Assembly: GCA_029448655.1 (NCBI GenBank)
Contig: JACCLO010000001.1
Coordinates: 3,720,001-3,784,000 of the forward strand
DNA: 64,000 nt
Direction of reading: 5' to 3'
Origin: Wolfiporia cocos
Taxonomy: Eukaryota > Basidiomycota > Agaricomycetes > Polyporales > Phaeolaceae
Part shown: positions 9,096 to 20,000 of the stretch, one piece after another
Layout: every line of letters starts with the position of its first letter
Position numbering within the stretch: the first letter of the stretch is position 1
The notes under the pieces: model-generated
The model's database searches: none
Seen by the model: the letters and a program-made list of their open reading frames with translations, nothing else
Told to the model about the DNA's origin: nothing
Position numbers and translations under genes: made by a program

Positions 9096-10217
9096 TTATA
9101 ACAGGGGAAATGTATATTTTAAAGCTGCAAGTCCTTTAATAGCCGAAAAGACCCTTCCACGTAAGACCTTTCCATTCCTTAAATAACGACGGATTGCATT
9201 GGCGTTTCTCTCGATCTCCTCTAATTCTTTATTGGAGAGTCGACCGTAGAGAAGCGACAGGAAGAAGGAGTCAACGAAGTGGCGGTACGCGCGAATTTGT
9301 TGGTGTACTTCCTGACATTCCTTCTCCTGGTAATAGTTGGTGTCGTTATCGAATATGACCCTGTGAATATTGATGAGGATCCTATCTACTTGGTCAAGGA
9401 GGGGAATGAGGCGTAAGCCCCACTCGTATTGTTGGTAGGAGACGCATACGTTTTCACAAATGATTCCTACGGGGAGTTGGGCGATGTAGTCGGCGAGCCA
9501 TGCTGGCTCTTGGTGGGTGGCAGCGGTGTTGGAGGATGAGGCGACGGGCTGATCGTTGCCGGGGGCTGGGAGGTCGCGGAGTCTAGGCTCGGCAGTTCCT
9601 TCCGAGCGTCGTACGAGGACGCACTCGGTTTGGTTCTGCTCCGCTTCGGCTCTACCTCGGTAAAGGCCCTCGGCGTATTTGGCATTCAGCGTGTCTTCTA
9701 CTTCCTCGGTTGTTGCCCTGTTGGTGGGCACGTGTTGTCTACGCGACGCTTGTTGGCGAGCGGTCATCATGACCCTGGTGGGTCTGGGCCTAAGGTGCCT
9801 TATGGGCGCCGTAAGGGGCCTACTCGTATCGTCTGTAGAAGTATTTTCAAAAGGGGAGTACCAGTGAACGTCCCCGTAGCAGAGCAGAAGCTCCACCATG
9901 CACATCTCGTACGCGTCGTCTGTCCATCTAAACCAGCAAATGTGATTCCGTGTGGAATCTGGGCCACAGTAGCGGACCCAGGCTGTGGTGTTTAGTGCTA
10001 AGTGAGGACGGACGTGCGGAGGGATGGAATTGAAAGTAGTGATCCCGGGGCCCGTGACGGTGATGTTGAACTTTATTTTGAGGAAGTGCATGAGGCACGT
10101 GTACGCGCCTGGCCAATGCCATCTTCCTATCACCGGGTTGTAAGGCGTGACCACCTTGTGAATCACGAAGTGGGGACCCTGGACCGCTTGGTGATTGGAT
10201 ACGTTGATGGTCGACAT
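9096..10217 (-). CDS. Pre-gag accessory protein of family-B element (two-domain ORF-A)
   Basis: A 373-residue intact ORF between the family-B LTR and gag. Residues about 10-120 (WPGAYTCLMHFLK, FNSIPPHVRPHL, DSTRNHICWFRW, YGDVHWYS) are clearly homologous to the N-terminus of the family-D Gag at 60606, where the same motifs occur in the same order. Residues about 250-370 resemble the C-terminal helical domain of the other ORF-A proteins, with a basic motif near the end. So this protein joins a domain that is elsewhere part of Gag to the ORF-A helical domain. Function unknown. It lies in the block that appears inverted and originally read toward its gag in the same direction as 22049-23099. Confidence 0.82.
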   Translation of the reverse strand: MSTINVSNHQAVQGPHFVIHKVVTPYNPVIGRWHWPGAYTCLMHFLKIKFNITVTGPGITTFNSIPPHVRPHLALNTTAWVRYCGPDSTRNHICWFRWTDDAYEMCMVELLLCYGDVHWYSPFENTSTDDTSRPLTAPIRHLRPRPTRVMMTARQQASRRQHVPTNRATTEEVEDTLNAKYAEGLYRGRAEAEQNQTECVLVRRSEGTAEPRLRDLPAPGNDQPVASSSNTAATHQEPAWLADYIAQLPVGIICENVCVSYQQYEWGLRLIPLLDQVDRILINIHRVIFDNDTNYYQEKECQEVHQQIRAYRHFVDSFFLSLLYGRLSNKELEEIERNANAIRRYLRNGKVLRGRVFSAIKGLAALKYTFPLL

Positions 10218-10831
10218 GGCTACTACGGTTGAGATAAGGATCTAAATAAACCTAAAAAGGAGAACCGAAGTGAAGGGCTGTGTTGGCGTCGTTATGTGTC
10301 TACATCGATGTGTCGGCGTCGGACTGGCATCTCTCTATGCGCAGCCGGAAGATTCTGGATAACAAATGGCGCGGTGGACCTACACCGGCCAGACAGACCG
10401 TTTAGGATATTACATCCATGGTGGTTAGCCATGACTCTTGCCGAGGACACCGCGGGTCGCTGCGCACCACCACCGTACATTGCGTCACGGGGTTGCCTTG
10501 TGAGGGCGTGGGCGCTAGCCGCGGGCCTGAGCAACCGGTTAAGGTGCGAGCCAGATCCTTGGGCCTGGATCATAAGCCCTCATCTTTGAGCATGCCGGTC
10601 TGGGAATCTCCCATGGGTTGGCAGCGGCTTGCAGACAAGTAACAGCGCCACCTCTTTTCAGAGAGCAGCGCCGGCCCTTAAGCCTAGGCGTCGGCATTTT
10701 CCCCCAGAACCCACATCGAGAATCTGTAGGATGTAGACACACAACGACCAGCCTATAATAACCAAAAAGAGTAGCACAAAAACTACGCCCAGGGCCTGGC
10801 GGCCGGGGGCGGAAAAGAAGACTAGTTCAAA
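10218..10831 (-). other. Leader of family-B element
   Basis: About 600 bp between the family-B 5' LTR and its accessory ORF. There is no gene with convincing codon structure. Position and G/C-rich character match the leaders of the other elements. A primer-binding site should start next to 10831 on the minus strand, but I cannot match it to a tRNA by eye. Confidence 0.5.
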
Positions 10832-11372
10832 TGACACGGACTTACTTTGAAGACTTGTTGGTGTGTTGGAGCGAGGTTTAAGACAGTAGAAGCAGAGGTT
10901 AAAGTGCTAATAGCTTTAAGGGCTTATAGCAGTGGTCGATAGATGAACTAGTCTGAGTCCTAAGCGACTCAGAGGTAGGCTTATATACATGAGAGGCAGC
11001 AATACTAATGTGGCTGCCCTAAAGTGTCATGGTCTGTGCGTAGGCAGGGAGACGTCGTAAGCATGTGATACTAGTTTGTCGGGGCATGAGTAATCGTGCC
11101 CGAGGTGTTGTGACTAGGGGAAGCGCCGTCATCCAAGGGCGCTAACCCTATGTGTCATGTGAGTTCCGGCAGGAAGCGATGATGTTTGTATCTACTTGGT
11201 ATTTGTGGCTATGAGATAAGATAAGGGTGTAGATGAGATAAGGTGGACGATAGTGATAACAGATAAGATGGAGAGCACGTGTGGGCGCTTAACGTATAAG
11301 TCGTTGTAGAAGGGTCGCAGAGACTTGTAATAAATTGGGAAAAATAGAGGGAAATAGGGAGATTTTGTGACA
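10832..11372 (-). repeat. 5' LTR of family-B element
   Basis: A 541-bp LTR on the minus strand, starting TGTCACAAAATCTCCC and ending GTAAGTCCGTGTCA. Its partner is the 3' LTR at 24810-25762, which is also 541 bp once a solo LTR and its duplicated target are subtracted. The sense 5' flank is CTGTC (GACAG at 11373-11377), equal to CTGTC at 25763-25767 beyond the 3' LTR. It contains the TATATAAG box and the post-TATA hairpin TCTGAGTC / GACTCAGA. Confidence 0.92.
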
Positions 11373-12009
11373 GACAGGAAGGACATTGATGATTATATCA
11401 CCGAGTTCAACAACTTGGCCGGGAAGGCCCAGTACGATCGATACAGCGCGGACGGAAACGCGTTGCTCATAACCCTATTCGAGAAAGGGTTACCCGAACA
11501 TACGACCCAATACATCAGTACGGCCGCTACCAGCGACCATTGATGAATGGCAGTCCGCTGCCTCGTACTATGAAAATACGTACAAGATATTCTTGAAACG
11601 GGATAAACCGTTTGTCAAGAAAAAGGCTTGGCAAGCCTTGAACCAGAATAACGGATGCACTAGTGCTCCACAGACAACCGCACCGAAAGATCCAAATGCG
11701 ATGGATGTAGATCGAATGACCACCCAGGAAAGGGATGATCACATCAAGAAGGGGAAGTGCTTCATCTGCCATCAGCCAGGGCATATGTCGCGAGACTGCC
11801 CGAAGAGGCCAAGAAAGCCAGCCCGCCCTAGGCGGACTACCCGAAAAACCGAAGAAGAAGAAGCCGAGCAAGAAGCTCGCATCAAAGAAGTCTCTGAAGA
11901 AGAGACTGAATACATCACCGCCAACAGAGCGGTCACAGCAATTAGGGCCCTGAAAGCCAAGAACCCCGAGCTCCTAGCACGGCTCGTAGAAGAACAGGAT
12001 TTTGCCTAG
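11373..12009 (+). pseudogene. C-terminal half of family-G gag with CCHC knuckle
   Basis: The reading frame starts at the LTR junction with DRKDIDDYITEFNNLA, typical of the end of a Retrotrans_gag domain. A frame shift and stop near 11535-11545 interrupt it. It then continues to a CCHC knuckle (CFICHQPGHMSRDC), a basic/acidic tail and a stop at about 12007. The N-terminal half is at 26973-25763 on the minus strand. Removing the family-B element and one CTGTC copy joins DVTQD to RKDIDDY in frame. This half now lies on the opposite strand to its partner because it sits inside the inverted block. Confidence 0.87.
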
Positions 12010-12020
12010 GAGGGAAGCCC

Positions 12021-12719
12021 TGTCACAGATTTGGGACATGCCACTATTTTTCCCGTATTTTTACCTATTTATCTGGTATTTCTACGACCTTGTAGACACT
12101 TACGCTGCTAAGCGCCCGTCTACACGTACACGCAACCAAACAACACGTACACAACGCGGTATACGTCCACTTGTCATAACAACACGTACATAACACGCTT
12201 GTACGCGTCAATGACTCAGCGGACTAACCTCCGGTGTCACGCGCTCTACTCATATCCCGATACCGGGCTATGTCAGTACGATTGGATAAGCGGCCCGCTC
12301 GTTATCACATGCCAATGCCCTTACGATTACTCATATCCCGATACCGGTATATAAGAATCACATGCATGGCTTACTAACGTAGCTACAGCCACTTCCACAA
12401 CATGGACCTACGGTCCAAACAAATGATCTTACTGGTGCGGCCATTACCGGCGCACATGGTCTATTGTAGTTTACGACTTAACCATATTAGTTATGTCTGC
12501 GCACAGACCACCTTCATGTTTGGCTCCCTTACCGGTAACCAAACAAAGCATGTATATAAGTAGGGCTATCACTGCGGATAAGCCTTAGATTTGTTCTCTG
12601 CATTCGCACAGTTACATACCATCTCTGCTTGCGCCCACTAGCCTCCTCACCAACCTTCTGCAACTCCTTCAAGTCGCCTATAAGGTTATAGTGTGAGTCC
12701 CACAGTCTAGTCTGTGTCA
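12021..12719 (+). repeat. 5' LTR of right family-A element
   Basis: 699 bp from TGTCACAGATTTGG to CTAGTCTGTGTCA. It has one copy of the 39-bp unit that is doubled in 7678-8414 and 21312-22048. It contains the promoter module CGCACAGACC and CATGTATATAAG. Upstream flank AGCCC, directly after the stop of the family-G gag. Confidence 0.93.
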
Positions 12720-13738
12720 TAAGAACAAATCTCCCCCTACCCCCGCCCTTGCGCTTGCGCTTGGGTCTGGGTTTCTATCCTACAGGGGTATATTGCTCGT
12801 TGCTGCGCACATCCCTACTCTTGACAAAGAGTTTGGGGTGATAGTTGAGATCTGGGGGATACATCGCCATCCTCGGCAGAGGATTGGCAACCAGGGAAGC
12901 CACACCGCCTTTTTAGGCAGGAGGCCTACCTGACCCGGACTCCAGGGTCAAGGAGACATGGTCCTCGCTGACAAGCTTGGACTATGCGCGGTTAAGACCC
13001 GCCTGTGGAGAAAAGGGGACGGTCTGCCTGTGTGCGCCCAACCCCCTGTCATGGCAAGCGTTGTTCAGCGCCCCATCACTATCCACAGGGTCATCATTAT
13101 GATGGCATGGCAATTTTCCAAAGCCGCCTCCCAGGCGTAAGGGACCTGCTTTGAACCCGTTATGGGAAAAGCAGTGAGGGGGGTGACGTAAAAAATCACC
13201 CTGCCATAGGTCACTCACGGTAGCCAATAGCATAAGTCCTCCGGGCAGCTCGGCGTGCGAGCATGGGTCAAACGGATTTGGGGCCCCATTGGAAGAGAAG
13301 CGCGTGGCCCACTCCTTCGGGATGTGGAGCGCTGCTGTCTCGCGATCTTAGATCGACAGTGGTTTTTTAGCCCTGATGTGACACCCATGTGGCTACAGAT
13401 GGCAACCTCATTGTTGAAGCATGGACAGGCTAAGGGATGTAAAATCCCAGCCACTTTCCGGCATCGTCCCTCCTGGGCGATGTCGTGTATCCGAATCCCA
13501 ATCATCTGACCCAGGAACCGGCCTGGCAGTCAGCAACTCTACCCCTGGAGTCGGCGCCTCTGACCGTTAGGGTCATGCGAATATCCGCGCCGTCTCGGCA
13601 CAGGGTTTGCACGCAACATAAGAGTAATTATGCCCCGTAGTACACCTTCTTTGCTCCTGAAAAGGAGTCCACTACCCTACCTTACATAATCCCTTCTATT
13701 CCTGTTCTTGGACGTATCACTGGGAAACTTCGTTTCTC
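12720..13738 (+). other. Untranslated leader of right family-A element
   Basis: About 1 kb with no credible gene; the short ORFs here occur in several frames without codon bias. It includes a block (about 13000-13050) shared with the leader at 29642-30586, and a CTCCT-GAAA-AGGAG hairpin at 13654-13667 about 70 nt before ORF-A. No primer tRNA assigned. Confidence 0.6.
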
Positions 13739-14662
13739 ATGAAGGCTGCACTTTCTAGAATCATGCCCCGCGTTACCCGTCGCACCCGTGGCTCCTCCAC
13801 TGCCCCTTACGTTAAGCCGGCGAAGCGGTCCCTTCTTAGCCGCATCGACACCGCCGACATTCCTCGGGCAGAGGACGTCACATACACGCTTCCTGTAAAG
13901 GAAGACTACACCGGGAAGCTCCATCTTTGGGAGATTCCCGTCCACATGCCAAAGCACATCGCTGAGGCTGGGAAACCCGCTCCTCGACCTCCCAAGCCAG
14001 TTCCGCTCGCTAAGCGTATCTGGACAGAGGAAGAGAAGCTAGCCGCTTCCATTACCGCCATGGAGAATCTCATCGAACTCTGCGAACTCAACAAGCTCAA
14101 GCTCGCCCGCGATAAGCTGAATAAGCGAATCGCCGCCAAACAAGCCGCCAAGGAAGCCAAGCAAGCAGCTTCTTCACTGGCCCTCCGTCTCTCCAGCCCG
14201 GCGGCCGGACCTCCCGTTCCGACCAACCACAAGATTCTCGACCCTTCCCTCGTCTTCGGGAAGAGGAAGCCTCTCCAAGCATGCGATCAAGTTATTCCCA
14301 TGCTAGAAGGCACTCTCACTCGTCTCACTCCGCTCGCCAACCATCCCCCTAATTACCCAGGCTTCCACATGGAAAACGACATGCGTTTCCATACTATGGT
14401 AGTTGAATTGGAGGACTTGGTGGATAACGTAAAGGATAGAGCGAGACGGGGGAGGATCACCAATAGAGACTGGAGAATTATGAAAAAGTATTGCAAACAA
14501 CTCGGCAACATTTCCTTTTTGGATTGGCGTACGGACTTGGCTCGTATCGTAGCAGAATGCGTAGCGCTACAAACTACTTTTGCCTTCGGTGTAACACCAC
14601 CTGACAAGGTGGCAGGGCCCTCAACTACTTCGGTAGAAGAGGATATACTCGTGATTGTATAG
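13739..14662 (+). CDS. ORF-A, pre-gag accessory protein (right family-A element)
   Basis: 307 residues, nearly identical to the protein at 5736-6659. The N-terminus is Arg-rich. The motif LHLWEIP aligns with LWDIPSKS and EWHIASSKS in the family-C and family-D proteins. A Lys/Ala helix follows, then a C-terminal helical domain. Two hairpins with GNNA loops sit within or beside the gene: 13889-13904 (CTTCCT-GTAA-AGGAAG) and 14598-14613 (CCACCT-GACA-AGGTGG), the latter near the stop. About 145 nt separate it from the gag start. No catalytic motif or membrane segment is visible. Confidence 0.85.
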   Translation: MKAALSRIMPRVTRRTRGSSTAPYVKPAKRSLLSRIDTADIPRAEDVTYTLPVKEDYTGKLHLWEIPVHMPKHIAEAGKPAPRPPKPVPLAKRIWTEEEKLAASITAMENLIELCELNKLKLARDKLNKRIAAKQAAKEAKQAASSLALRLSSPAAGPPVPTNHKILDPSLVFGKRKPLQACDQVIPMLEGTLTRLTPLANHPPNYPGFHMENDMRFHTMVVELEDLVDNVKDRARRGRITNRDWRIMKKYCKQLGNISFLDWRTDLARIVAECVALQTTFAFGVTPPDKVAGPSTTSVEEDILVIV

Positions 14663-14808
14663 TAGAAATACTATCATCTTTTAACTCTGAAATAGAGTGC
14701 GAGTGTGATCTATAACGAAAGTTGCAGCTTTCAAACCAAATCCCTTCTTAAGAATCTAAGACAATGAGTAACCGGAAACTAACATTCGTCATAAACAGAT
14801 TCACAAAA

Positions 14809-16794
14809 ATGTCTTCCATCTCTTCCACCAGCCCACCGCCCGCTCCCAAGTCCCGCCGCATGCGCCTTCGCTCTGAAGGACCAGCGTCGGAGGAAGCCGG
14901 ACCCTCAGGGACTCAACCCCTGGTGACCCTGGAGCACCTAAGCGAGGAAGAGGAAGAAGACGAAGTCGAGGATGTTCCCCCACAAAGGGACTCCCCATCC
15001 AACCCCATGGGAACGCGTCCGGGCACACCTATCCCCGGATACCCCCCGGCTCGCTACACCCGTCCAATTGGACCCGTCACAAACCTAGAAATAGAATATT
15101 CGGGCCCAGTCCGCCGAACCAATGCCGAGGTCGAAATAGGCCTCAAGTCGTACCTCCCAGAGGAGGAACAACACAAGGTGGATGCACCCCTGCATGGGGC
15201 AATCCTCGATGCCGCCGTACAACGAAGTGCGGCGATCAGCCACGACAAGGTTGACACCCTCGGCCGAATGGTGTACGCCCGCCTGGAGCGAATCCATGGC
15301 AGAATCGACTCTCTGGCTGGGCAATCCAGGGCAATCGAACAGATGGCCCAAGACGAGCTACACGAAGCGGTCAATTCAGTCCGCAACGAGGTTGTGTCCA
15401 CTTTGGTGGACCTTGGCAAGGAACTCCGGCAGGAATACACCGCCAAGTTCTCCGAAATGGAGAAAGAGCTCCGGAAGGATTACCGGTCTCGGCTCAATGA
15501 CCTCAAGGATGCGTTCGCCGAGCGCATGGAGAAAGTTGAGGAAGAACTTCGGAGGAGTCGTAAAAATCCCTCCGTTCCCAACCCTCCCGGTGTCCGCACA
15601 CCCCCGGAAGAACCCGCACCGGCCCCCAGCACTGCTCAAGCCCGAGCAGCCGAGGCCGCTGCCGCCGCACAAGCTGCAGCCGCTGCTGCAGCAGCCGTCG
15701 CCCCGCAGATTCCAGGTCTGCCTCAAAACCTGAAAATCCCCCCTCTCCCCGAATTCTCTGGGTCATCTGGAAAGGTGACTGCGCAGGAATGGGTGGAGAA
15801 GATGGGCCTGTACTTCGGTACGCTCAGGGTCTATGACGACCATGACCGTATCACCACGGCCCTCTTCCGCGTCACAGGGGACGCATACAAGTTTTTCTCG
15901 CCTCTCATCAAGAAGGCAGGAAACGGTGAACCTCTCGGCACCTGGGAGGACTTCACCAAGTCAGTAATGGTGCAATATGGGAAGATGACGGATAAGGAGA
16001 TCGCGAAAAAAGAAATTCGCGGCTACTACGGCACGAAGGGCAAGGAGTTGGCAGAATTAAACTACTTCAATTACTGCGAACGGTTCCGCACCCTCGGCCG
16101 CCTCTCCGAAACCGCCAACGAGACTCTGGTGTGGGAATTCACCGAGACTCTCCCAGAAAAGGTTAAGGACACCTTAAACGTCCTCGGCAAGACCCCGTTC
16201 TTCAAGGCCCCAACCGACATTGAGCCCCTCATCGATTTCGCTCTGGAAATGTACCAAACGTCATATCCGGACAAGATCAAGGGCTCGATCTTCGAGAAGG
16301 CCGGCAAGAAGGACTCGGCCCCTGCCGAAAAGAAGGAGACGTCCTCCGCTTCTGCAAAGAAGTCGGAGAAAAAGAAGGATAAGGGAAAGGCGCCCACCAA
16401 AGCCCCCGCCGACACCGCCAACGCCGTCTGCACCTACTGCAAGCAGATGGGACACTATTTCAACAAGTGTCCTAAGCTTGCCGTGGACAAGGCTGCGGGA
16501 ACGTTCGTGCCTGCCGCTCAGCGGGCCGAACAACAAAGGGCGAAGGATGCAGCCGCCGCGTCTGGAAAGACCACGGCTGCTCCTTCGGGTAGTGGAAAGG
16601 GACAGGCTTCTGGCAAGAAGCCGTACTCGGCGCCCCCCGCGGATGGCAAGACGTATCGTGCCCGAACGATCTGGGAAGAAGTGACAGCTGACTCAAGCTC
16701 AGCAGGACCCTCGGCCCCCGCCACCACCGTCGCCAATGTCGGGACCATCTCGGTTCCCCTCGCCCCAACCACACGTCTCGAAGACGTTCTGTGA
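14809..16794 (+). CDS. gag: Gag polyprotein of right family-A element
   Basis: 661 residues from the Met of MSSISS, preferred over the upstream Met at 14764 because the left copy starts at the equivalent residue. An acidic patch near residue 45 is followed by a charged helical region, a Pro/Ala linker and a capsid domain (from AQEWVEKMGLYF to about KIKGSIFEK). The C-terminal part is Lys-rich with a CCHC knuckle CTYCKQMGHYFNKC. It ends RLEDVL-stop with TGTGAAG across the stop. The N-terminal third has diverged more from the left copy than the C-terminal part. Confidence 0.92.
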   Translation: MSSISSTSPPPAPKSRRMRLRSEGPASEEAGPSGTQPLVTLEHLSEEEEEDEVEDVPPQRDSPSNPMGTRPGTPIPGYPPARYTRPIGPVTNLEIEYSGPVRRTNAEVEIGLKSYLPEEEQHKVDAPLHGAILDAAVQRSAAISHDKVDTLGRMVYARLERIHGRIDSLAGQSRAIEQMAQDELHEAVNSVRNEVVSTLVDLGKELRQEYTAKFSEMEKELRKDYRSRLNDLKDAFAERMEKVEEELRRSRKNPSVPNPPGVRTPPEEPAPAPSTAQARAAEAAAAAQAAAAAAAAVAPQIPGLPQNLKIPPLPEFSGSSGKVTAQEWVEKMGLYFGTLRVYDDHDRITTALFRVTGDAYKFFSPLIKKAGNGEPLGTWEDFTKSVMVQYGKMTDKEIAKKEIRGYYGTKGKELAELNYFNYCERFRTLGRLSETANETLVWEFTETLPEKVKDTLNVLGKTPFFKAPTDIEPLIDFALEMYQTSYPDKIKGSIFEKAGKKDSAPAEKKETSSASAKKSEKKKDKGKAPTKAPADTANAVCTYCKQMGHYFNKCPKLAVDKAAGTFVPAAQRAEQQRAKDAAAASGKTTAAPSGSGKGQASGKKPYSAPPADGKTYRARTIWEEVTADSSSAGPSAPATTVANVGTISVPLAPTTRLEDVL

Positions 16795-17030
16795 AGAACA
16801 CACCAGCCCCGCAGCGGCTGGGAGTGTACAGCGCCCTGAAGAAGCGCACCTCTACGAAGAGGCTTCACAGAGACCCCTTATCTTGTGGGAAGATAAGGCG
16901 GTCGTACGTCACTCGGTATCCCATCTCGGTATATTCGGCAACTCGGCAACAAACTTTGCCCGGAGGACAAGGACACTAGCTACACGTGCCCCTCCTGTAC
17001 AATATTTTCATCCTGACCCCACCGCGTTGA
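16795..17030 (+). promoter_or_regulatory. Structured gag-pol spacer of right family-A element
   Basis: It contains a perfect 9-bp stem at 16876-16898 (CCTTATCTT, loop GTGGG, AAGATAAGG). Upstream of it are a CCTCT-ACGA-AGAGG hairpin enclosed by GAAGC/GCTTC and a CAGCC/GGCTG stem. The -1 frame continues open from the gag stop for 62 codons to a TAG at 16977-16979, then meets a TGA just before the pol frame opens. Possible roles are recoding, internal initiation or an intron (GTGAAG at the gag stop, AAG at about 17032, which would join the frames); none is proved. Confidence 0.5.
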
Positions 17031-17042
17031 AGTTTTTTTACT

Positions 17043-20000
17043 TTGTATAATGTACACGGAAATGATTCTCGAGACGACAATAAATCATTTTCCATCGAAG
17101 TAGAATTGTGGGTATACGGAAAGAAAATTAACGCCATGGCATTGATCGACACCGGTGCATCAATAAGCGTCATCGATAAGAAACTCGTCCATGAGGAGAA
17201 GTTAGTCACTCAGAAACTACCTTCGCCCCTCGAGATTCGTAACGCCGACGGTACCTCTAATACCGCCGGTAATATCAATATGGCAGTAAAAGCTTATATG
17301 GTGCACGAGGAACACAAGTCCACCGAATTCTTGTACGTAATGGACGTACAGAATGCGGATGTGATCCTTGGATATGACTGGTTCCTGAAACACAACCCGG
17401 ACTTCAATTGGCCGGAAGGAACCTTCACATATCGGTGTACGGAAAAATGCAAACATGGCAAACGGGTTTCGATTTCTGAGGAAGAAGACGAAATCGAACC
17501 CCGCAACATCTATCAGATCATCAACGACTTTCCAATAGATTTTCTCGGCTTAGAGGAGCCTGAGAATCCCTTTGTCGCTTGGGTGAACACCCTTGACGAA
17601 GGAATGGAACTCCTTATCGACGCCATTCAGTCGATAACGGAGAAGTCGGACGATGAATTCCTGACAGATGCGGATCTCCAGAAATGGAAATCCTTGGTTC
17701 CGGAGGAATACCAGGAGTTTGGTCCCACGGTATTTTCTCAACGCGCATCCGAAAGGATGCCCGAGCGGAAACCATACGACCACGCCATCGACTTTCCCGA
17801 TGACGCGGTGCTACCGCCCCCGAGTAAGGCATACAAGATGTCTCCTCAGGAGGCGAACTCGCTAGATCAGTGGATTCAGGAAGAGTTACGGAAGGGCTAC
17901 ATCCGACACTCGAAATCCCCGATCGCGAGCCCGGTCTTCTTCGTCCCTAAAAAAGACGGCGGAGCCCGAATGGTAGTCGATTACCGGAAAGTAAACGACT
18001 TGACCATTAAAAATAGGTACCCTCTCCCACGCATAGACGAGCTTATCGATAAGCTTAGCCAGGCTTCGATATTTACGAAGCTCGACTTGCGTTGGGGTTA
18101 CAACAACGTAAGAATCAAGGAGGGAGATGAATGGAAGACCGCATTCATTACGCCTAACGGCCTTTACGAAGCTGTAGTCATGTACTTCGGTTTTTGTAAT
18201 GCACCCAGCACGTTCCAACACATGATGAACGATATCCTAGGTGACCTTATCAGAGAAGGAAAGGTCATTGTCTACCTAGACGACATCCTTGTGTTCGGAA
18301 ACGACCTGTTGGAACACCGTCGTATCGTCAAGCAAGTATTACAAATCTTGCAAGACAACGACTTGTTCGCGAAGCCTGAAAAGTGCTTCTTCGAACAAAG
18401 CAGTATTGAATACCTGGGAATGATCATTTCCAAAGGAAAAGTCGAAATGGACCCTAAGAAGGTAGCCGGCGTAATGGACTGGCCTACACCTGCCAAGGTG
18501 AAGGACGTCCAGGCCTTTGTTGGCTTCGCCAACTACTACCGTTGGTTCATTAAGGACTTCTCCAAAGTGGTTAAGCCGTTAACCGAACTGTCCAAGAAAA
18601 ACACGCAGTGGAACTGGGGACCCGAACAAGCGGAAGCCTTCCAAACGCTCAAGGAAGCTTTCACATCGGCTCCAATACTCCGGATCCCAGATCAGGACTC
18701 CCCGTTCCACGTGGAAGCAGATTCTTCCGATTACGCAACTGGTGCGGTGCTATCACAATACTCTTCGGAGGATAAGCTCTGGCACCCGGTAGCCTTTTAC
18801 TCGAAATCTCTATCAGCACCCGAAAGGAACTATGAGATTTACGATAAGGAGTTGCTTGCAATCATCCGTGCTCTAGAGGAATGGAGACATTACCTCGAAG
18901 GACACCCACACAAATTTGAAGTATGGTCGGATCATCTCAATCTGACATATTTCAAATCGGCACAACGGCTAACCCGGAGACAGGCACGCTGGAGTCTTTA
19001 CCTGACAAGGTTCAACTTCACCATGTGCCACAAACCCGGTAAAACAATGCTTATGGCTGATCCTCTGTCACGGAGGCCAGACCATGAAGAGGGGGTGGAA
19101 CTCGATAATCGCGATCAGATTTTGCTGAAACCGGAATACTTCACGGTTAGGGCGCTAGAAGCGTCACAGCAGGAGATACAATCAGGCGACGAGGACCTTC
19201 TCCGACAAATCCGACAAGCCCTCATGAACGATCAGATTACCAAAGATTACCAGGAACTACTGAAAAGTGGTCCCAAGGAATTCAGTAAAGATCTCCAGGA
19301 ATGGAACATGGAGGCCGGATTACTCCTCAGACGAGGAAAAGTGTACGTTCCAAAAGAGCCTAAGGAATTGCGCACAAAGATTCTGGAGTTACATCATGAC
19401 CATGTGACTGCCGGACACTTCGGACGATGGAAGACCTATGAACTTCTATCACGTAATTACTGGTGGCCTGGAATGACCACGATGGTGAAGCAATACGTGG
19501 AAGGTTGTGATACATGCCAGCGCATGAAGAACCGCAACCAGACCCCGTATGGACCCCTGCAACCGCTCCCAGTACCGGAAGCACCCTGGGACACAATCAC
19601 AATCGACTTCATCGTTCACTTACCGCCTAGCGGCGAATTCAAACAATTCACTGCTATCATGGTAGTAGTGGACCAATTGACCAAGCGCACACACTTCATT
19701 CCCACGTCAGACAATATCTCGGCAAAGGAATTAGCGAACCTCCTGTATCTCCGGATTTATCCAAATCACGGACTTCCGAAACAAATCATTTCGGATAGAG
19801 GACCGCAATTCTCTTCTGAGTTATTCAAGGGATGGTGCGAGCAATTGGGAATTCAGAGGTCGATGACGACAGCCTACCACCCGCAAGCGGACGGCCAAAC
19901 GGAGAGAATTAACCAAATTCTAGAACAATACCTACGATGCTACATCGACGTTATCCAAAAAGATAACTGGGTGTTCTATCTCCCCACGGCAGAGTTTGCG

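Larger units (their letters stand above)
8415..12020. other. Segment inverted between two opposed family-A elements
   Basis: Five signs agree. The inner flank of the left element (ATCGG) equals the outer flank of the right one. The inner flank of the right element (AGCCC at 12016-12020) has no partner in the window. The left 5' LTR matches the right 3' LTR rather than the right 5' LTR. Two unrelated gag genes each regain their frame if this block is flipped. The family-B LTR pair also regains direct orientation and its CTGTC duplication. Either crossing-over between the opposed elements or a wrongly oriented contig join would produce this. Confidence 0.88.

Noticed and set aside
16736..17050. 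A 104-codon ORF over the gag-pol spacer, also present in the left copy
   Set aside because: It is in neither the gag nor the pol frame and its conservation is explained by near-identity of the two copies.
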